Assembly: GCA_016192135.1 (NCBI GenBank)
Contig: JACPUR010000024.1
Coordinates: 42,482 to 106,481 of the forward strand
Source of the DNA: Candidatus Tectomicrobia bacterium
Lineage (GTDB): Bacteria; UBA8248
Reading direction: 5' to 3'
DNA: 64,000 nt
In this document: positions 7,956 to 16,750 of the stretch, one piece after another
Layout of the letters: the number at the start of each line of letters is the position of its first letter
Position numbering within the stretch: position 1 is the first letter of the stretch
Notes under the pieces: generated by a model
What the model saw: only the letters and a program-made list of their open reading frames with translations
Databases searched by the model: none
What the model was told of the DNA's origin: nothing
Position numbers and translations under genes: made by a program

Positions 7956-8834
7956 CTACGTCAGCGACTTGCGGATGTGGTTGTACACCTCCCGGCTGAA
8001 GACCATGCGGGCGTGGCCGAGGTTCTCCACGGTGATGTTGATGACGCCGTCCCTTTCCCAGCGCGCGTTGTCGTTCGGGATCACCAGCTCGTCGAAGGTC
8101 GAAGCGATCGCCACGGCCCCCATGCCTTCCCGAAGCCCCGCCCCGTCCAGCGAGCGCAGGAGCTCCCCGTCCGGACGGAGCTGCCGCCCCGACGCGTAAA
8201 TCGAGAACCGCCACAGCTCGCTGCCCCGGTGGGGCGTCCCGATGGTCACGACCCGGCGGATCGGATGGGTGCCCTCGTTCATCTGCATGTAGCGCCGGGC
8301 GATCAGGCCGCCCAGGCTGTGCGCCACCAGGTCGAGCTCCTCGTAGCCGTGCTCCTGGCGGATCCTCTCGATGAACATGCTGAGCTGGCGAGCGTAGCCG
8401 TCGATGAGCCGTCCCGGGGGCCAGTAGGTGAAGAGGTGAACCGTCCTTCCTTCCCGCCGGAGTCTCAGGGCCAAGGGCAAGAGGGCGAGCCCGCGCATCC
8501 CCATCCCGTGGATGAGGATCACCGGCCGCCCTGTGGCGGACGGCGGGGAAAAGTGCGTCGGCTCAAACGACCGCGCGGCCGATTTGGAGCCGAAGCGCTC
8601 GAGAAGCCACCGGAGGCCGGTAATCACGAAATCCGCCCCGGTCAGCACCAGCATGGCGAGGTGGCTCGCCATCTCCGCCAGGATGGGGAGGACGAGCCGG
8701 GGCGAGAATTCCCAGATGCTGTGTTCCTCGCCCCGGCGCTTCGCCTCCTCGTACCAGCGAATGGAATATGTGAGGACGTGAAAGATGATGAACAGGAACA
8801 GGAAGATATACAGGAGCAACTCGAGCAGCCCCAT
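7956..8834 (-). CDS. Membrane-anchored alpha/beta hydrolase, lipase/PGAP1-like
   Basis: A 292-aa protein. Residues 3-24 are a strong transmembrane helix, with a second hydrophobic stretch at 47-76. The hydrolase domain starts at about 104 with VILIHGMGMRG (oxyanion hole). LVAHSLGGLIARR gives the nucleophile Ser173, then VTIGTPHRGS, a signature of triacylglycerol-lipase and PGAP1-like proteins. It is likely a membrane-bound lipase or esterase. It converges on the YheT gene with only a 3-base gap. The upstream start MGLLELLL is the only one giving the anchor. Confidence 0.85.
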   Translation of the reverse strand: MGLLELLLYIFLFLFIIFHVLTYSIRWYEEAKRRGEEHSIWEFSPRLVLPILAEMASHLAMLVLTGADFVITGLRWLLERFGSKSAARSFEPTHFSPPSATGRPVILIHGMGMRGLALLPLALRLRREGRTVHLFTYWPPGRLIDGYARQLSMFIERIRQEHGYEELDLVAHSLGGLIARRYMQMNEGTHPIRRVVTIGTPHRGSELWRFSIYASGRQLRPDGELLRSLDGAGLREGMGAVAIASTFDELVIPNDNARWERDGVINITVENLGHARMVFSREVYNHIRKSLT

Positions 8835-8945
8835 GCCGCGGTCCTCCCTGCCGGTGTGGACAACCGTGGCGGCCCGGCCGGAGCGGCCGGCCCAGAACGG
8901 AAGGATAGGATAACGGGGAACCGCCGCCGTGGGAAGAGGGCCTTT

Positions 8946-10037
8946 TCAGGATATCCTTTGGAAGCTGCGGGAGCGGGTCTGCTCCGTCCGGGAGAAGGCG
9001 CAGGCAATGAGGCGGTCCAGCATGTCCGGGTATGAAATCCCGGCGGCCTGGATCATTTTCGGATAGCCGCTGAGGGGGGTGAAACCGGGCAAGGTGTTCA
9101 CCTCATTGATGTAAATTTCGCCAGTCCGCTCCCGGAAGAAGCAGTCCACGCGGGCCAGGCCCGAGCAGCCCAGGGCCAGGAAGGCCGCGCGCGCATGGGA
9201 GCGGAGGCGGTCCGCGACGCTTTCGTCCAGGGGAGCGGGGATGAGGATGTCGGTCAGGCCGGGGGTGTACTTGGCGCGGTAGTCGTACCAGCCCGTCTTG
9301 GGCCGCACCTCCGCCAGGGGGCTCGCCAGGATATCCCCCACCGAGGGCCCCTCCAGAATCGAGCACTCCACCTCGTGGCCCTGGGCCTCCTCCTCGACGA
9401 GCACCTTGACGTCGTAGCCCATGGCGTCGGCCACGGCGCGCTCGAGCTGGTCCGGGTTCTCCACGCGGTGGACGCCCACGCTGCTGCCGAGCGAGGCGGG
9501 CTTGACGAAGACGGGGAAGGTGAACCGCGACTCCACCTCCGCCAGGATGCCCCGCTTGTCCGATTCCCATCGTCCCTTGGTGACCGTCACGGTGGGGAGC
9601 ATCGGGAGCCCCGCGGCGCGGAGGACGGCCTTGGTGATCCCCTTGTCCATCGAGACGGCCGAGGCGGTGCAGCCCGAGCCCACGAAGGGGATGTCCGCCA
9701 GCTCCAGAAAGCCCTGGAGGGTGCCGTCCTCGCCGAAGGTGCCATGGATCATCGGGAAGAAGGCGTCCACGCGGGCGGCTTCCGAGCCGTCCGTCCCGAG
9801 GAGCGCCGGGCGCCCCGGGGCGGGGGAGAGGAGCACCTCGCGACCTTCGGCCGCCGCCGCCCTGGGCCCGGGCAGGAGAATCCACCGGCCCTCCCGGCTC
9901 ACCAGGAGGGGCAGCACCTCGTAGCGCTCCCGGTCGAGCGCCTCCATGACGGCGCGGCCCGAGGCGAGGCTCACGTCGTGCTCGGCGGAACGCCCGCCGA
10001 AGATCACGCAAATCCGTTTCCTGCTCTGGGCTGCCAT
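8946..10037 (-). CDS. ddl: D-alanine--D-alanine ligase
   Basis: This 363-aa ATP-grasp ligase makes the D-Ala-D-Ala dipeptide for peptidoglycan. The N-terminal ICVIFGGRSAEHDVSLASG (9-27) is the Ddl signature, followed by the HGTFGEDGTLQGFLEL loop, the ATP-grasp VFVKPASLGSSVGV and the metal-binding EVNTLPGFTPLSGYPKM near the C-terminus. The length is typical. The start at 10037 (MAAQSRKR) was chosen for the family N-terminus; the longer open frame is an upstream artefact that overlaps the next gene. It lies 32 bases downstream of the cysteine hydrolase gene on the same strand and is not in a division cluster. Confidence 0.95.
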   Translation of the reverse strand: MAAQSRKRICVIFGGRSAEHDVSLASGRAVMEALDRERYEVLPLLVSREGRWILLPGPRAAAAEGREVLLSPAPGRPALLGTDGSEAARVDAFFPMIHGTFGEDGTLQGFLELADIPFVGSGCTASAVSMDKGITKAVLRAAGLPMLPTVTVTKGRWESDKRGILAEVESRFTFPVFVKPASLGSSVGVHRVENPDQLERAVADAMGYDVKVLVEEEAQGHEVECSILEGPSVGDILASPLAEVRPKTGWYDYRAKYTPGLTDILIPAPLDESVADRLRSHARAAFLALGCSGLARVDCFFRERTGEIYINEVNTLPGFTPLSGYPKMIQAAGISYPDMLDRLIACAFSRTEQTRSRSFQRIS

Positions 10038-10069
10038 GTCGCCGGCCGTTCCTCTTGAGGGCGGAGGGC

Positions 10070-10639
10070 TCAGCGGATGAGCCGGGAGAGGGCCTTGAAG
10101 TCCTCGGTCCCGGCCACCCGGAGAAGATCGAAGAGCGCCTGCTCGGCGGTGGTCGGCACCGCTCCGGCCCGCTCGAGCGCCGCGAGCCCGGTGCGCCAGT
10201 TGAGCTTGGAGCGGGAGCAGAGGGCGTCCGCCACGGCATGGACGATGAAACCGTTCTCCATCAGGTCCAGGGCGGTCTGGTAGCAGCACACGTGGGTCTC
10301 GGCTCCCGTGAGGAGCACCTTGGTGCGGCCCAGGCTCCGGAGGCGCTCCATGAAGCCCTCGGCGCCGCAGCAGCTGAACGACATCTTGGGGAGGGGGGCG
10401 GTCCCCTGCGGGAGGGCGGAGGCCACCTCGCCGAGGGTGGCGCCCAGCCCCTTGGGGTACTGCTCGGTCACGATTGCCGGGAAGCCCAGCCGCTTGCCTG
10501 CCTCGATGAGGGCCTGGATGCGCCCGATGACCTGCGGGCGCACTTTCTCCGGCATGGCGGCCATGAGGCGCTCCTGGACGTCCACCACGACGAGGACGCA
10601 TTCCTCGGGCCGCAGGCGCAAGGCTTGGATGTCGCTCAT
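10070..10639 (-). CDS. Isochorismatase/nicotinamidase-family cysteine hydrolase
   Basis: A 189-aa hydrolase with the family triad: Asp20 (VVVDVQERL), Lys85 (PLPKMSFSCCG) and nucleophile Cys118 (GAETHVCCYQTA). The cis-peptide loop TGAETHV is intact. It resembles YcaC-type members more than nicotinamidases, since the metal-binding DxHxxxH set is not evident. Substrate unknown. It precedes ddl by 32 bases in the same direction, so the two may share a transcript, though their functions are not obviously linked. Confidence 0.88.
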   Translation of the reverse strand: MSDIQALRLRPEECVLVVVDVQERLMAAMPEKVRPQVIGRIQALIEAGKRLGFPAIVTEQYPKGLGATLGEVASALPQGTAPLPKMSFSCCGAEGFMERLRSLGRTKVLLTGAETHVCCYQTALDLMENGFIVHAVADALCSRSKLNWRTGLAALERAGAVPTTAEQALFDLLRVAGTEDFKALSRLIR

Positions 10640-10814
10640 CGGGCCTCCGGTTCGGCGGGCGAAGCCGGGTAGGGGGTATCACAGCGCCCGCGGGGGGTCA
10701 ACGCCTTGATCGGGCGGTGGGGCTGGGATAGCATCGGACCCGAAATTCTCGTTGCCCTCCCCAGGCGTGCCGCGCGCGCCGCTCGAATCCTCGTGACAGG
10801 AAAGGGGAACCGGA

Positions 10815-11804
10815 ATGGCTGGGAAGGCGAAGGTGGTCCTGACCGATTACGTCTGGGAATCGCTGGACGTGGAGAAGAAGACCTTGGAAGGCATCGCGGA
10901 TCTCGTGGCGCTCCAGACCAAGAAGCCCGACGAATTCATCGCCCAGGCGGAGGACTGCGACGCGCTCCTGAACACCTACGCCGGGCCCATTACGGCCGAA
11001 GTCATGGGCCGGATGCGCAAGTGCAAGATCATCGCCCGCTACGGCATCGGCGTGGACACCATCGACCTGGAAGCCGCCACGAAGGCCGGCATCATCGTCA
11101 CCAACAACCCCACCTATTGCATCGAGGAGGTGGCCGAGCACACGATGGCCCTCCTCGTCTCCTGCGCCCGAAAGATCCCCCTCTACGACCGCCTCGTGCG
11201 GGCCGGGCGCTGGGAGGTCCCGCCCGGCAAGCCCATGTTCCGCATGGTGGGGCGGACGCTGGGCCTGGTCGGCTTCGGGAACATCGCCCGCGAGGTGGCG
11301 GTTCGCGCCGCTGCCTTCGGGATGAAGGTGCTGTTCAGCGACCCCTTCGTGAACGAGGGGCAGTTCCCCGCTCCGGGCAAGAAGATGGAGCTGAACGGCA
11401 TGCTGCGGGAAGCGGATTTCGTCTCGCTCCATCCCCCCCTCATCCCCCAGACGCGGGGGATGATGAACGACGAGATTTTCGGGTTGATGAAGCCCACGGC
11501 TTTCGTCATCAACTGCTCCCGGGGCCCCATCATCAACACGGACGCCCTGGTGCGGGCGCTGGACGCGGGAAAGATCGCCGGGGCGGCGCTCGACACCACC
11601 GACCCGGAACCCCTGCCGAACCCCCATCCGCTGCGCGGGCGCGAGAACGTCATCATCACCCCCCACGCCGCCTGGTACAGCGAGCAGGCCATGGTGGGCC
11701 TCCAGGCGGGCGCTCCGAACGAGGTGAAGCGGGTGCTCACGGGGCAGTGGCCGGTCAACGTGGTCAACAAGGCGGTGAAGGGCAAGAGCCGGGCGGGCAT
11801 CTAG
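10815..11804 (+). CDS. CtBP-like D-isomer-specific 2-hydroxyacid dehydrogenase
   Basis: A 329-aa NAD-dependent dehydrogenase whose GxGxxG is GFGNIA within LGLVGFGNIAREV. The catalytic Arg is in NCSRGPIINTD, Glu in TDPEPLPNPHPL, and His in IITPHAAWYSE. The PHAAWYSE ending of the catalytic loop is typical of the C-terminal-binding-protein (CtBP)-like bacterial subfamily. ATG at 10815 follows AGGAAAGGGG. It is followed 46 bases later by a CocE/NonD hydrolase, so the pair may degrade an ester or amide and its hydroxy-acid product (inference). It is a different subfamily from the dehydrogenase at 2554. Confidence 0.9.
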   Translation: MAGKAKVVLTDYVWESLDVEKKTLEGIADLVALQTKKPDEFIAQAEDCDALLNTYAGPITAEVMGRMRKCKIIARYGIGVDTIDLEAATKAGIIVTNNPTYCIEEVAEHTMALLVSCARKIPLYDRLVRAGRWEVPPGKPMFRMVGRTLGLVGFGNIAREVAVRAAAFGMKVLFSDPFVNEGQFPAPGKKMELNGMLREADFVSLHPPLIPQTRGMMNDEIFGLMKPTAFVINCSRGPIINTDALVRALDAGKIAGAALDTTDPEPLPNPHPLRGRENVIITPHAAWYSEQAMVGLQAGAPNEVKRVLTGQWPVNVVNKAVKGKSRAGI

Positions 11805-11850
11805 GCGCCCGACGCCGAAGCCCATCCGGGCCCGATCAGAGGAGAGCCTC

Positions 11851-13611
11851 ATGAGCCAGGCGCCCAAGGTCAACGAGCGCACCGAAGTGCGGGACGGCAT
11901 GAAAATCACCTGGCACCAGGGAATCCCGGTGGATGACGGCATCGTCCTGCGCGCCGACGTCTACCGCCCCATCGAGGATGGCAAGTACCCGGTCATCCTG
12001 ACCTACGGAGTGTACGGGAAAGGGGTGTCCTACCAGGAGGGCTACCATCACCAGTGGAAGAAGATGGTCGAGGACTACCCGGAGATCCTCGAGGGCTCGA
12101 CCAACAAGTACCAGAACTGGGAGGTGACGGACCCCGAGCGCTGGATCCCCCACGGCTACGTCTGCGTCCGGGTGGACTCCCGCGGCGCCGGCTGGTCGCC
12201 AGGCTTCCTGGACGTGAACTGCCCCAGGGAGATCGACGATCTCTACCAGTGCATCGAGTGGGCCGGCACCCAGCCCTGGAGCACCGGCAAGGTGGGGATG
12301 CTCGGCATCTCCTACTATTCCCGGAACCAGTGGCGTGTCGCGGCCCGTAAGCCGCCCCATCTCGCGGCCATCATCCCCTGGGAAGGCGGAAACGATCCCT
12401 ACCGGGACTCGGGCTACCACGGGGGAATCCTGAGCCAGTTCGCCGAGACGTGGTCCAGGGTACAGGTGGCCCACGTGCAGTACGGGTATGGGGAGCGCGG
12501 GAAGCGCAACCCCAACACCGGCGAGCCCGCCGCGGGCCCCGTCACCCTCTCGGACGAGGAGTTGGCCAGGAACCGCACCAACGCCTTCGAGGAGCTCAAG
12601 AAGCACCCCCTCGACGACGACTGGCACAAGTCGCGCCGCGCCGAGTTCTCCAAGGTCGAGGTGCCGCTTCTCTCCTGCGCGAACTGGGGCGGGCAGGGCA
12701 TCCATCCGCGGGGGAACTTCAACGGCTACATGGAGGCGGCCTCCAAGCAGAAGTGGCTCGAGGCCCACGGCGACTCCCACTGGTCGCTCTTCTCGGCCAA
12801 CTACGGCCTCGCCCTCCAAAAGAAGTTCTTCGACCACTTCCTCAAGGGCATCGACAACGGCTGGGAGAAGACCCCGCCGGTAACGCTCAACATCCGCCAC
12901 CCCGGGCCCAAGTTCGTGCCCCGGCACGAGAATGAATGGCCCATCGCCCGCACCCAGTGGACGAAGTTCTACCTCAACCCGGAGAACATGAGCCTCGACG
13001 CCAAGCTCCCCGCCAAGACGCTCAAGGCGGAGTACGAAGCGATGGGCGACGGCCTCACCTTCTGGCTCCCCCCGATGGAGAAGGACACCGAGATCACCGG
13101 CCCGATGGCGGCCAAGATTTTCCTCTCCTCCTCGACCAAGGACGCTGACCTATTCCTGGTCGTCCGGGTGTTCGATCCGCAGGGGAAGGAGCTGACCTTC
13201 ATGGGCTCGACCGACCCCAACACCCCCGTCGCCAACGGCTGGCTGAGGGCCTCCCACCGGGCGCTGGACCCCAAGCTCTCCAAGCCCTGGAGGCCCTACC
13301 ATCCCCATGACAAGGTGGAGCCGCTGACCCCGGGCGAGGTCTACGGGTGCGACGTGGAGATCGTCTCCTCGTGCCTCGTCGTCCCCAAGGGCTGGAAGCT
13401 GGCTCTCTCCGTCCGGGGGAAGGACTACGAGTACACGGGCCAGCTGAGCGAGTTCGCCAAGAGCTTCCACTACGGCACCCGGGGGACGGGGGGCATGACC
13501 CACAACGACCCAGACAACCGGCCGAAGGAGGTCTTCCACAACCGGGTGACGCTCCACTCGGGAGGCGGCAGGGACACCCACCTGCTCCTGCCCATCATCC
13601 CCCCCAAGTAA
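11851..13611 (+). CDS. CocE/NonD-family acyl esterase
   Basis: A 586-aa serine hydrolase of the X-Pro dipeptidyl-peptidase (S15)/CocE superfamily. The N-terminal alpha/beta domain contains VRVDSRGAGWSPG (about 107-119) and the nucleophile motif GMLGISYYS with Ser154. The C-terminal jelly-roll domain starts near residue 330 and includes the DADLFLVVRVFDPQG segment. Enzymes of this group cleave bulky esters and amides. There is no signal peptide, so it acts in the cytoplasm. GGAGAG precedes the ATG. A G+C hairpin with T tract follows the stop. Confidence 0.9.
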   Translation: MSQAPKVNERTEVRDGMKITWHQGIPVDDGIVLRADVYRPIEDGKYPVILTYGVYGKGVSYQEGYHHQWKKMVEDYPEILEGSTNKYQNWEVTDPERWIPHGYVCVRVDSRGAGWSPGFLDVNCPREIDDLYQCIEWAGTQPWSTGKVGMLGISYYSRNQWRVAARKPPHLAAIIPWEGGNDPYRDSGYHGGILSQFAETWSRVQVAHVQYGYGERGKRNPNTGEPAAGPVTLSDEELARNRTNAFEELKKHPLDDDWHKSRRAEFSKVEVPLLSCANWGGQGIHPRGNFNGYMEAASKQKWLEAHGDSHWSLFSANYGLALQKKFFDHFLKGIDNGWEKTPPVTLNIRHPGPKFVPRHENEWPIARTQWTKFYLNPENMSLDAKLPAKTLKAEYEAMGDGLTFWLPPMEKDTEITGPMAAKIFLSSSTKDADLFLVVRVFDPQGKELTFMGSTDPNTPVANGWLRASHRALDPKLSKPWRPYHPHDKVEPLTPGEVYGCDVEIVSSCLVVPKGWKLALSVRGKDYEYTGQLSEFAKSFHYGTRGTGGMTHNDPDNRPKEVFHNRVTLHSGGGRDTHLLLPIIPPK

Positions 13612-13632
13612 CCGGTAGAACCAGTTTCCTTG

Positions 13633-13672
13633 GGGGCGCCGGGGAGAGAAATTGCCCTCCGGCGCCCCTTCT
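13633..13672 (+). terminator. Rho-independent terminator after the CocE/NonD gene
   Basis: A 10-bp inverted repeat (GGGGCGCCGG at 13633-13642 and CCGGCGCCCC at 13659-13668) is followed by a short TTCT tract. It lies 22 bases after the hydrolase stop and before the Mla-linked operon. Confidence 0.6.
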
Positions 13673-13823
13673 GCTAGCATTCGTCTGGGGAAGATTTCCC
13701 TCAAATCAATCTTTTTCAAGCGGTTGCCACTCGCTCCTGCCCGCCCGGGGACGGGCCCGGGGCCCTGGCGCCGCCGTGGCGGTTGATGCCGCTCCGATTG
13801 ATGCTGCCGGAGAGGAGGTTTTC

Positions 13824-15158
13824 ATGCGCACCACCGCCGGCGCCAGGCGCGCCGCGCGCGCGAAAGCCTCCGGCACGGCCCGGGAAATGGAAGCCCTGCG
13901 CGAGCGGGTGGACAGCCTCTCGCGCCTCATGGAGGTGACCGCTCTCATCTCCTCGACGCTGGACCTGGACGAGGTTCTGCAGCGCGTCATGAAGCTGGCC
14001 AAGGAGATCATGGGGGCCGAGGCGGCTTCCGTGATGCTGTGGAACGAGGCGGAGCAGTGCCTGGAGTTCCAGACGTCGGTGGGCGGCGTGGGGGTCGAGG
14101 AGCTGAAGACCATCCGCATTCTCAAGGGGCAGGGCATCGCCGGCTCGGTGATGGAATCGGGCCAGCCGCTCCTGGTGGCCGACGTCAGCAAGGACCCGCG
14201 CTTCTTCTCGAAGGCGGACGAGAAGACCGGCTTCGTGACCCGCTCCATCCTCGCCGCGCCGCTCATCGTCCACGACAAGGTGGTGGGCGTGGGCGAGGTC
14301 CTCAACCACACGGACGGCCGTCCCTTCAGTGAGCTCGATCTGCAGTTGTTCTCCAGCTTCTGCCGCCAGGTCGCCGTGGCCATCGAGAATGCCCGGCTTC
14401 ACCGCTCCGAGGTGCGGCGCCACCTCCTCGATCAGCAGATGGAGATGGCGGCCTCCATCCAGAAGAGCTTTCTCCCCGCCGCCCTGCCCGTGGACAGGGC
14501 GGGGCGCTTCGAGCTGGGGGCGTTCAGCCGCTCGGCCCAGGAGGTGGGGGGTGACCTCTACTGCGTGTCCAGCCTCCCCGACGGGCGGCTTGGCGCCTGC
14601 GTGGGGGACGTCTCGGGGAAGGGCATCCCGGCGGCGCTCTACATGGCCCGGGTGGTGAGCGAGTTCCGGCTGTTCTCGTCGGGAGGCGCCCCCGCGGGCG
14701 AGGTGCTCGCCTCGCTGAACCAGAGCCTCGGCCAGGGCGGCACGCGGGGGATGTTCGTCACCTTCGCCTACGCGGTGCTGAATCCGGCCACGGGCGCTCT
14801 CCATGTGGCCAACGCGGGCCACCTGCCCCTCATCCTGGCGGAGAAGAAGGGCGGGGCGCGGTTCGTGGGTGGAGCCGCGGGCCCGCCGGTGGGGATGCTC
14901 CCCCGGGCGCGCTTTCAGGAGGAGGAGGTCCGCCTCGCCCCCGGCGACACCGTGCTCATCTACTCGGACGGCATCCTGGAGGCGCGCGGGAAAGACCGGG
15001 AGCTGTTCGGCGAGGAGCGCCTGCTCGCGGCGGCGGCGGCCGCGCCGCGGGGGGCCTCGGGCCTCCTGTCGGGCGTGCATCAGGCAGTCGAACGTTTCAC
15101 GCAGGACGAGCCTCAGGCCGACGACATGACCATGGTCTCCCTTTCCTGGGGGGGATGA
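13824..15158 (+). CDS. GAF-domain PP2C/SpoIIE-type serine phosphatase (RsbU-like)
   Basis: A 444-aa protein. A short coiled segment (about 20-40) is followed by a GAF domain (about 45-190) and a PP2C/SpoIIE phosphatase domain (about 205-444) with metal-binding elements EVGGDLYCV, CVGDVSGKGIPAAL and the C-terminal QADDMTMV. Such phosphatases dephosphorylate STAS anti-anti-sigma proteins in partner-switching pathways, with the GAF domain sensing a ligand. ATG at 13824 has AGGAGG 6 bases upstream. The HATPase and STAS partners follow with gaps of 4 and 1 bases, and then the Mla transporter, so the module is probably translated together. Confidence 0.9.
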   Translation: MRTTAGARRAARAKASGTAREMEALRERVDSLSRLMEVTALISSTLDLDEVLQRVMKLAKEIMGAEAASVMLWNEAEQCLEFQTSVGGVGVEELKTIRILKGQGIAGSVMESGQPLLVADVSKDPRFFSKADEKTGFVTRSILAAPLIVHDKVVGVGEVLNHTDGRPFSELDLQLFSSFCRQVAVAIENARLHRSEVRRHLLDQQMEMAASIQKSFLPAALPVDRAGRFELGAFSRSAQEVGGDLYCVSSLPDGRLGACVGDVSGKGIPAALYMARVVSEFRLFSSGGAPAGEVLASLNQSLGQGGTRGMFVTFAYAVLNPATGALHVANAGHLPLILAEKKGGARFVGGAAGPPVGMLPRARFQEEEVRLAPGDTVLIYSDGILEARGKDRELFGEERLLAAAAAAPRGASGLLSGVHQAVERFTQDEPQADDMTMVSLSWGG

Positions 15159-15162
15159 GCGC

Positions 15163-15600
15163 GTGGCCGGCGAGGAATGCCCGCGGCGTTTCCAGATCGA
15201 GGTGCCTTCGGACCCCGCCTTCCTGCGGATGGTCCGGACGGCCGTGGACACGCTGTGCGCGGTGGCGGGGATGGATGAGAACGGCCGGTGCATGATCGTG
15301 CTGGCCGTGGACGAGGCGTGCGCCAACATCATCCGCCACAGCTATGACGGCGCGCCGGACAAGCGGATCATCTGCGAGGGCAGGCTGGAGGAGGACGCTC
15401 TCTCCTTTGTCCTGCGGGACTTCGGCAAGAAGGTCGAGCTCTCCCGCATCCAGCCGCGCGAGCTGGACGAGGTCCGGCCCGGCGGGCTGGGGGTGCATTT
15501 TATGCGGAAAGTGATGGACAGCGTCGAGTTTGAGGATTGCGGCGCCGACGGCACGTGCCTGACCATGCGCAAGCGGATTTCAGTGGCCCGGGAGGGGTAA
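15163..15600 (+). CDS. HATPase anti-sigma-factor-like serine kinase (RsbW/SpoIIAB type)
   Basis: A 145-aa GHKL ATPase. The N-box VDEACANIIRHSY at about 46-58 binds Mg-ATP, and LRDFGKK with PGGLGVHFMRKVMD are the G1/G2-type elements. Members phosphorylate STAS antagonists and bind sigma factors. It starts at a GTG 4 bases after the phosphatase stop and ends 1 base before the STAS gene. No sigma factor gene is nearby, so its partner is either elsewhere or not a sigma factor at all. Confidence 0.9.
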   Translation: MAGEECPRRFQIEVPSDPAFLRMVRTAVDTLCAVAGMDENGRCMIVLAVDEACANIIRHSYDGAPDKRIICEGRLEEDALSFVLRDFGKKVELSRIQPRELDEVRPGGLGVHFMRKVMDSVEFEDCGADGTCLTMRKRISVAREG

Positions 15601-15601
15601 G

Positions 15602-15934
15602 ATGCAGATCGACACGAAGGAGATTGGCAAGGCCACCCTGCTCCAGGTGTCGGGCGAGGTGGACATGTCCAACTCTCCCCAGGTGCGCGAGAAGCTCATC
15701 GGCTTCATCAAGAAGAAGGCGCCCGCCATCCTGGTGGACCTGGGCGGGGTGACCTACATGGACAGCTCGGGCATCGCCACTCTCGTCGAGGGGCTCCAGG
15801 AGACCATGGGCTACGGCGGCAAGTTCCGCCTCGTGTCCCTCACGCCCAAGGTGCGCCAGGTGTTCGACCTGGCCCGGCTCACCGACGTCTTCGAGATTTA
15901 TCCCGATCTGCCGAGCGCGCAGGAGGGGCTCTAG
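15602..15934 (+). CDS. STAS-domain anti-anti-sigma protein / MlaB-like
   Basis: A 110-aa STAS protein. The phosphorylation site is in MDSSGIATL, with Ser55 equivalent to SpoIIAA Ser58. In partner switching, the unphosphorylated form sequesters the HATPase. MlaB, the cytoplasmic subunit of the Mla phospholipid transporter, is also a STAS protein. Here the gene is 1 base after the kinase and 2 bases before mlaE, so both roles are possible. The intact phospho-acceptor, which MlaB usually lacks, favours a regulated role. Confidence 0.88.
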   Translation: MQIDTKEIGKATLLQVSGEVDMSNSPQVREKLIGFIKKKAPAILVDLGGVTYMDSSGIATLVEGLQETMGYGGKFRLVSLTPKVRQVFDLARLTDVFEIYPDLPSAQEGL

Positions 15935-15936
15935 CC

Positions 15937-16746
15937 TTGCCGGCACCCGAAGACGCCCTCGCGGCCATGGGGCGCGCCGCCATTCACGCGGCGGACGTGG
16001 CCCGCGACGTGTGGGGGCTCCTCAAGGACATCGTTTTCTGGATGTTCGTCGCGCCCTGGAAGCGCCAGAGGGCCGGCATCCGCTGGGAGAGCGTCATCGA
16101 GCAGGGAGTGCGGATCGGCTGGGACGCCATCCCCATCGTCGTCCTCATCAATTTCTTCATCGGCATGATCTCGGCGCTCCAGAGCGCCTCGCTCCTCAAG
16201 CAGTTCGGCCAGCTTCTCCTCATCGCGAACGCGGTGGCGCTCTCCATGACCCGCGAGCTTGGGCCGCTCCTCACCGCCGTCATCGTCTCCGGGCGCAGCG
16301 GCTCGGCCTTCACGGCCGAGATCGGGAGCATGAAAATGGCCGAGGAGGTGGACGCCCTCTCGACCATGGGGCTCAACCCCACCCGATTCCTGATCGTGCC
16401 GCGCATCCTGGCCATGGCAGTGGCCGTCCCGATGCTCACGCTGGTGGCCGACTTCATGGGCATCTTCGGAGGCTGGCTCATCGCCGTCACGGTGGTGGAC
16501 CTGGGCTCATGGCAGTACCTGAGGCACACGGCGGACGCCATCGACATGGGCGACGTGATGCGCGGCCTCACCAAGAGCTGCGTCTTCGGCGGGATCATCG
16601 CCACGGTGGGCTGCTACCTGGGCGTCCACGTGGAAGGAGGGGCCGCCGGAGTGGGTCGCTCGACGACCAATTCGGTCGTGGTTTCCATCTTCCTGGTCAT
16701 CTTCGCGAACCTGATCTTCACCGCGTTCTTCTACGTGATCGAGTGA
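15937..16746 (+). CDS. mlaE: MlaE-family ABC transporter permease
   Basis: A 269-aa integral inner-membrane protein with about five transmembrane segments. It has the MlaE hallmarks: an amphipathic N-terminal helix, VVLINFFIGMISALQSA, MTRELGPLLTAVIVSGRSGSAFTAEIGSMKMAEEVDAL (read from 16240-16360) and a C-terminal helix. It forms the transmembrane core of a phospholipid transporter working with MlaF and MlaD. It starts at a TTG, 2 bases after the STAS stop, so it depends on coupling. Directionality (retrograde vs anterograde) cannot be read from sequence. Confidence 0.93.
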   Translation: MPAPEDALAAMGRAAIHAADVARDVWGLLKDIVFWMFVAPWKRQRAGIRWESVIEQGVRIGWDAIPIVVLINFFIGMISALQSASLLKQFGQLLLIANAVALSMTRELGPLLTAVIVSGRSGSAFTAEIGSMKMAEEVDALSTMGLNPTRFLIVPRILAMAVAVPMLTLVADFMGIFGGWLIAVTVVDLGSWQYLRHTADAIDMGDVMRGLTKSCVFGGIIATVGCYLGVHVEGGAAGVGRSTTNSVVVSIFLVIFANLIFTAFFYVIE

Positions 16747-16750
16747 GACG